Of a stretch of DNA of 64,000 bases, positions 61,526-64,000 are shown in pieces (positions within the stretch are counted from its first letter, which is position 1; each line of letters starts with the position of its first letter). The position numbers and the translations under genes are program-made. The notes beneath the pieces were generated by a model that did not search any database, was not told where the DNA came from, and worked only from the letters and a program-made list of their open reading frames with translations. The stretch spans positions 211,773 through 275,772 of the forward strand of contig DIZF01000001.1 of the NCBI GenBank assembly GCA_002427815.1. Reading direction: 5' to 3'. Origin of the DNA: Ramlibacter tataouinensis. Lineage in GTDB: Bacteria; Pseudomonadota; Gammaproteobacteria; Burkholderiales; Burkholderiaceae_C.

Positions 61526-62363
61526 CAGGTTCCTTCGTTCATCACATTCCGAAGGAAATTGGCGCGGATGCGTTGCGTGGCCTTCAGGGACATAGTAGCT
61601 CAGAGGTGAGTTACGACGGCCTCGAAGGCGTTCAGGAGTCATGGGCGGTCTTCCAAGGCTTTCCCGCGGACGTGCGCGTCTTCGGTCTCAGTTTCTTGCC
61701 CGAAAAGCGGGAAGGCGCAACTTCCGATCGCTACCTACCCGGTGACTGATCAACATCATTCTCCCAATGACCGGGCGCTGCCCACGTCAGCTAGGTGTAT
61801 TCAGCCAAAAATCGCCATATAGGGAGACAGATCCGCAGGATCGGGAGCAACCATGTTGTCGTCCTTCTCCATTCACACCATCATGGGTGAAGCCTGACTC
61901 AGATTTCTTGAACCCAGGATGCTCTTCTTGAAGTACCTGAAGACCAAGGGGTTCTGAATCGACAAGATCTCGTCGGCGGCGAGTTCTTCTCCCATCCTCA
62001 AGTCTCCCACCGTTCGATGTCACTGCTGATGGCGCAGTCAGTGCGGCCGGTGTGGCTGCAGTGTCGAATTTCGGGTAGGGGTGTACTGGGCGGGTTGCGT
62101 CGACGCTGTGAGGGGTTTCCTGGTCGCACTGTAGTGCTGCAGTTGCTGATGAACCAGGCCAAGCCAGCTTACGGGCCCTGTTTGTCCCCTGCTGGGGAAT
62201 GCGGCGCATCTTGCCTTGTCAATCTGATGACGATCATCATCATCATGATGGTGGTGATGGTGGTGATGGTCCTGGGTGTGGCGGCCTGAATGGTCGCCGT
62301 GAGTTGGTGCCGGCTGAGCCAGGGCGGCACGAGTACCCCAGCCCTTGAATAGCCTGACTCAGG
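61526..62363. other. Gene-poor stretch of the element
   Basis: No confident gene in about 840 bases. A 40-codon minus-strand frame beginning MGEELAADEILSIQNPLVFR (near 61995) has protein-like composition but no recognised family. At 62226-62275 there is a simple-sequence run of CAT/GAT units; its minus-strand reading gives eight His and four Asp in a row, but that frame lacks a start codon. Confidence 0.35.
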
Positions 62364-62643
62364 GTGAGAACTTCGCATCTTCCAGCCGAGTTCGCCGTCT
62401 ACCGAGGATGCTATGCGGACAACTGGGATGGCCTCTCATGGACCTTAGAACCGGACATCCCCCACAAATTTCTCACATACCATCGTTATCGCCGGCTAGG
62501 TGAATCGCCGTTACTCTTGACAGGTTGGGCAAGGGTGGAGGCACTCGGTCCTGATCCTGGATCGCGATGAAGCAGACATCGTGTGCCCATGCGTCGATGT
62601 CGTTGACCACGACGAGCTGGATGATGAAACATCCGCTGCGTGA
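62364..62643 (+). pseudogene. Frameshifted hypothetical gene
   Basis: One frame reads LPAEFAVYRGCYADNWDGLS followed by WTLEPDIPHKFLTYHRYRRL and LLLTGWAR, and then collapses; in another frame the protein resumes as SVLILDRDEADIVCPCVDVV and DHDELDDETSAA before a TGA at 62641-62643. Both parts look like one conserved small protein interrupted by an indel near 62545. The family is not identified; similar small proteins occur on plasmids and islands. Confidence 0.6.
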
Positions 62644-62988
62644 CGGGCATCGTGGTCTGTTGAAGGTGGTGGTTCTGTGTGGGCCAGGGACGCGTGTATT
62701 CGGGCGTACGGGCGCGCCAACAAATGTGGTGGTGCCCCGCCACCCTGTTTTTGCCAATCGCTATGAAGGGGCCTAGAAGGGGCCTAGAAAACTGCCCATA
62801 TCTTTCGCTCGTTCACAAGCTGTTTTAAACAAATGCGCGAGCTATATTCAGCCAATACCCAGATCTTCAACCCTTCACTTCATGAGGTAAATCCTGTATT
62901 TCTCAAACGCTGGAGCCGGCACCTATTCGCCGCTCCAAGACAACCTACCCGGCGACCCTCAGTGGTTGCCACATGAAAAAGGAAACCC
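62644..62988. other. Intergenic stretch
   Basis: Contains an imperfect tandem duplication (AGGGGCCTAGA twice near 62766-62788) and the AT-richer upstream region of the gene at 62989. No gene recognised. Confidence 0.35.
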
Positions 62989-63681
62989 ATGATGAATAAC
63001 TTGATTACCCCTGCGACTCCCATCCACGATGCCTTGGCGGGCGCGGCGTCTGACGGCGGAGCAATTTCGGTCAACGAGCAGGAGGTTGGAAGTGCCGCCC
63101 ATGAGGATTGGCCGCCGCCGCCCCAGGAACTCTACAACCTCATTGAGCGATGCCTGGACGACCTGCCCGGTAACGAGTACGAGGCCAAGGCGATTCTCAG
63201 CTTGATGTTCGTGGACGCCAATCCGGAAAAGCAGACCCTGCACGACCTGCTGAAAGAACTGGTCATCGTGTTCGGTGGTGCTGCGCTGTCTGTCAGCGAT
63301 ATGGTCGATGAAGCTGCCAATGAGACGTCGACCTCTGAGCGCCTGACGAACATTCTCTACGACATCGACGATACCGGATGGGCTGGTCCTGACTGGAGGA
63401 CGTTGGAGGCGTGGCTGGAGGAGCACGCGGGCGAGGAAGTCGGCGGGCTCGTGCTCATTCGCTCCATGGACTCTGCGGTGCAGCGTCGCTGGCGCGTGCT
63501 GTCCGTATCATGCATTGCAATGCCTGCCGAAGTCGATCACGACCTACTGGCGGACGAGTTGTACGCGCGACTCGCAGATGTCCGCGATGCATTGGCAGAG
63601 GACACAGAACTCACGGATCTAATTGCGGAGCTGGAGGCTGACGCCGTGGCGGATAGCAAGAAACGAGCGTCGCTGCAATAA
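62989..63681 (+). CDS. Acidic hypothetical protein of the mobile element
   Basis: About 230 residues, very acidic, no signal peptide or membrane segment. After an Ala/Gly-rich, probably flexible start (TPATPIHDALAGAASDGG) there is a helical region ELYNLIERCLDDLPGNEYEA and a C-terminal half with WRTLEAWLEEHAGEEVGGLV and LADELYARLADVRDALAEDT. AAAGGA precedes tandem ATGs at 62989 and 62992. I do not recognise the family. The N-terminus resembles that of the next gene (63822). Confidence 0.65.
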   Translation: MMNNLITPATPIHDALAGAASDGGAISVNEQEVGSAAHEDWPPPPQELYNLIERCLDDLPGNEYEAKAILSLMFVDANPEKQTLHDLLKELVIVFGGAALSVSDMVDEAANETSTSERLTNILYDIDDTGWAGPDWRTLEAWLEEHAGEEVGGLVLIRSMDSAVQRRWRVLSVSCIAMPAEVDHDLLADELYARLADVRDALAEDTELTDLIAELEADAVADSKKRASLQ

Positions 63682-63821
63682 ACGAACGCCGCAATCAACT
63701 CCAAGACCACAGCCCGGAGAACGCCGGGTCAGAAGTCGGCGCAGGCAACGGGCCTGTTTCCAAGCGTACTCAACTCAAGCTCCATCCCTCGAGGGATGCG
63801 GGCCCTTTTAAAGGACAAGAC

Positions 63822-64000
63822 ATGACAATTTCGAATTCATCTGCGGCACCAGCACAGATCGACGCGGCCTTAGGGGCAGTGCCAACCGCGGCTTTCATAG
63901 AAGAGATCGTCGGCGCTGCCGGTGTGAACGCCGTTCCGCCCCACCTGATCAACGTCCCTGCCGCGAACGAGGAAGCGGCTCCCGAGGAGGTCCGCCTCCA
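63822..64000 (+). CDS. 5' part of a hypothetical gene running off the window
   Basis: AAGGA about 7 bases upstream of the ATG. The visible 59 codons read MTISNSSAAPAQIDAALGAV, then AAFIEEIVGAAGVNAVPPHL and continue Ala/Glu-rich to the window end. The stretch around residues 8-20 resembles the start of the protein at 62989 (S/T-x-A-x-x-I-x-x-A-L-x-G-A), so the two may be related or share a processing or targeting signal. Function unknown. Confidence 0.6.
   Translation, partial: MTISNSSAAPAQIDAALGAVPTAAFIEEIVGAAGVNAVPPHLINVPAANEEAAPEEVRL

Overview
The window is high-GC chromosomal DNA from a betaproteobacterium, most likely of the order Burkholderiales. This is inferred from the abundance of Bug/Tct-type tricarboxylate transporter genes, a bifunctional NADP malic enzyme, a fused uraD-allantoate amidohydrolase, FCD-type GntR regulators and codon use saturated with G/C third positions. 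Most of the window reads as chromosome; only the last ~6.6 kb reads as an integrated element.

Layout. (1) 1-7.6 kb is a patchy, scarred region: a MaoC hydratase, three copies (one intact, two broken) of a DUF2164 gene, a DUF3494 (ice-binding-like) lipoprotein, several small stand-alone enzymes and domains (two rhodaneses, NIPSNAP, DUF1330, PaaI thioesterase, DUF302), a tail-sheath gene stub and a half-length EamA transporter. (2) 7.6-15.1 kb is a sugar-acid catabolic operon on the minus strand: FCD-GntR regulator, SAF-domain oxidoreductase, TctC-TctB-TctA transporter, PdxA2-type dehydrogenase and an enolase-superfamily dehydratase, mostly coupled by 4-bp ATGA/GTGA overlaps. (3) 15.5-24.3 kb holds a second sugar-acid locus: SMP-30 lactonase, D-2-hydroxyacid dehydrogenase, uronate-dehydrogenase-like SDR, COG3618 lactonase/amidohydrolase, a second FCD-GntR gene with a perfect TGGT-NN-ACCA operator, and a TRAP transporter (dctPQM). 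(4) 24.5-33.6 kb: a solitary KAP P-loop NTPase, a Bug binding protein next to an enolase-superfamily enzyme, a HigBA-type toxin-antitoxin pair, and a ThDP lyase/acyl-CoA synthetase pair. (5) 33.7-41.0 kb is purine (urate) degradation: puuD, xdhC, uraH, puuE, a uraD-allC fusion and an M20 hydrolase. (6) 41.2-43.5 kb: malic enzyme maeB.

(7) 43.6-57.1 kb is the most coherent and interesting part: a phosphate/polyphosphate block with a metallophosphoesterase, remnants of phosphatase-type genes, a CYTH-CHAD triphosphatase, a PMA1-type P-type H+-ATPase directly followed by PPK2, then ppx, a small basic protein, sixA and ppk1. Three Pho-box-like sites with the 7-4-7 heptamer geometry lie in this block, in front of a short lipoprotein reading frame, a truncated phosphodiesterase and ppk1. 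This suggests one PhoB-controlled phosphate-storage and energy module tied to a proton pump.

(8) From 57.2 kb a tRNA-Ser(UGA) gene is followed at once by a tyrosine integrase and cargo: the 'mobile mystery' protein A/B pair (Xre + Fic) with three phased operator repeats, a replication-protein-like hypothetical, a frameshifted gene and two proteins with similar Ala-rich N-termini. The right end of the element is not in the window.
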